Source: Corbicula japonica (Eukaryota > Mollusca > Bivalvia > Venerida > Cyrenidae). From it: 64,000 bases of DNA. Made by a program: the position numbers and the translations under genes. Positions 63,995-64,000 of the stretch are shown here, one piece after another. Within the stretch, counting starts at the first letter, position 1; each line of letters begins with the position of its first letter. The notes under the pieces were generated by a model. It saw only the letters and a list, made by a program, of their open reading frames with translations. It had not been told where the DNA came from and made no database searches. The DNA lies in contig JAZAYU010000219.1 of assembly GCA_038501625.1 (NCBI GenBank), forward strand, positions 124,001 to 188,000, written 5' to 3'.

Positions 63995-64000
63995 GAAGCA

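Overview
The window looks like AT-rich nuclear DNA of an animal, most likely a lophotrochozoan and probably a bivalve mollusc. The reasons are spliced genes with GT/AG introns, an Integrator subunit gene related to the animal INTS5, a non-LTR retrotransposon, tRNA-derived SINEs, many TA-, TTA- or longer-TSD MITEs, and tandem repeats. There is no prokaryotic operon structure. The species is not identified, and the bivalve assignment is inference from the style of the repeats.

Left part (1-19 kb). The minus strand carries the 5' third of an Integrator complex subunit 5 gene. Eight coding exons were reconstructed between 14574 and 5522; their reading phases agree at every junction. The rest of the gene was not found. 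Its introns and flanks hold many repeats: a 146-bp satellite with nuclear-receptor half-sites (2.2-3.4 kb), several palindromic elements, TA-flanked MITEs, a pogo-like element (11983-13237) and a roughly 1-kb TIR element with an 8-bp target duplication (17667-18673).

Central and right part (20-58.3 kb). The most notable content is a tandem array of eight intact genes and one decayed copy of a protein family I do not recognise. Two lie on the minus strand (19962-21602, 24065-24640). Six lie on the plus strand (26245-27722 with one intron, 33453-34031, 37249-39357, 42212-42775, 52564-53205, 57438-58292). The pseudogene is at 48493-49915. Members share an N-terminal box (MAF..Y..I...NI..LYSG), a central box (LEY....DI.IPRAPAFR), one or more copies of a motif 'V..I..RLS.PT' usually followed by CxxC, and a C-terminal box 'C.KC.LTPSERF...F..DI'. 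Short and long members alternate. The short gene, SINE and long gene at 33.4-39.4 kb were duplicated to 42.2-49.9 kb. In the second copy the long gene died, and a MITE and a 4.2-kb LINE inserted between the two genes.

Right end (58.6-64 kb). This is a nest of transposons: a 2671-bp TIR element with a 9-bp target duplication sits inside a MITE, and itself contains a GC-rich TIR element with a small ORF. A complete second copy of the MITE follows.

No CRISPR, rRNA or convincing functional tRNA gene was seen. Functions for the array family cannot be assigned from sequence alone.
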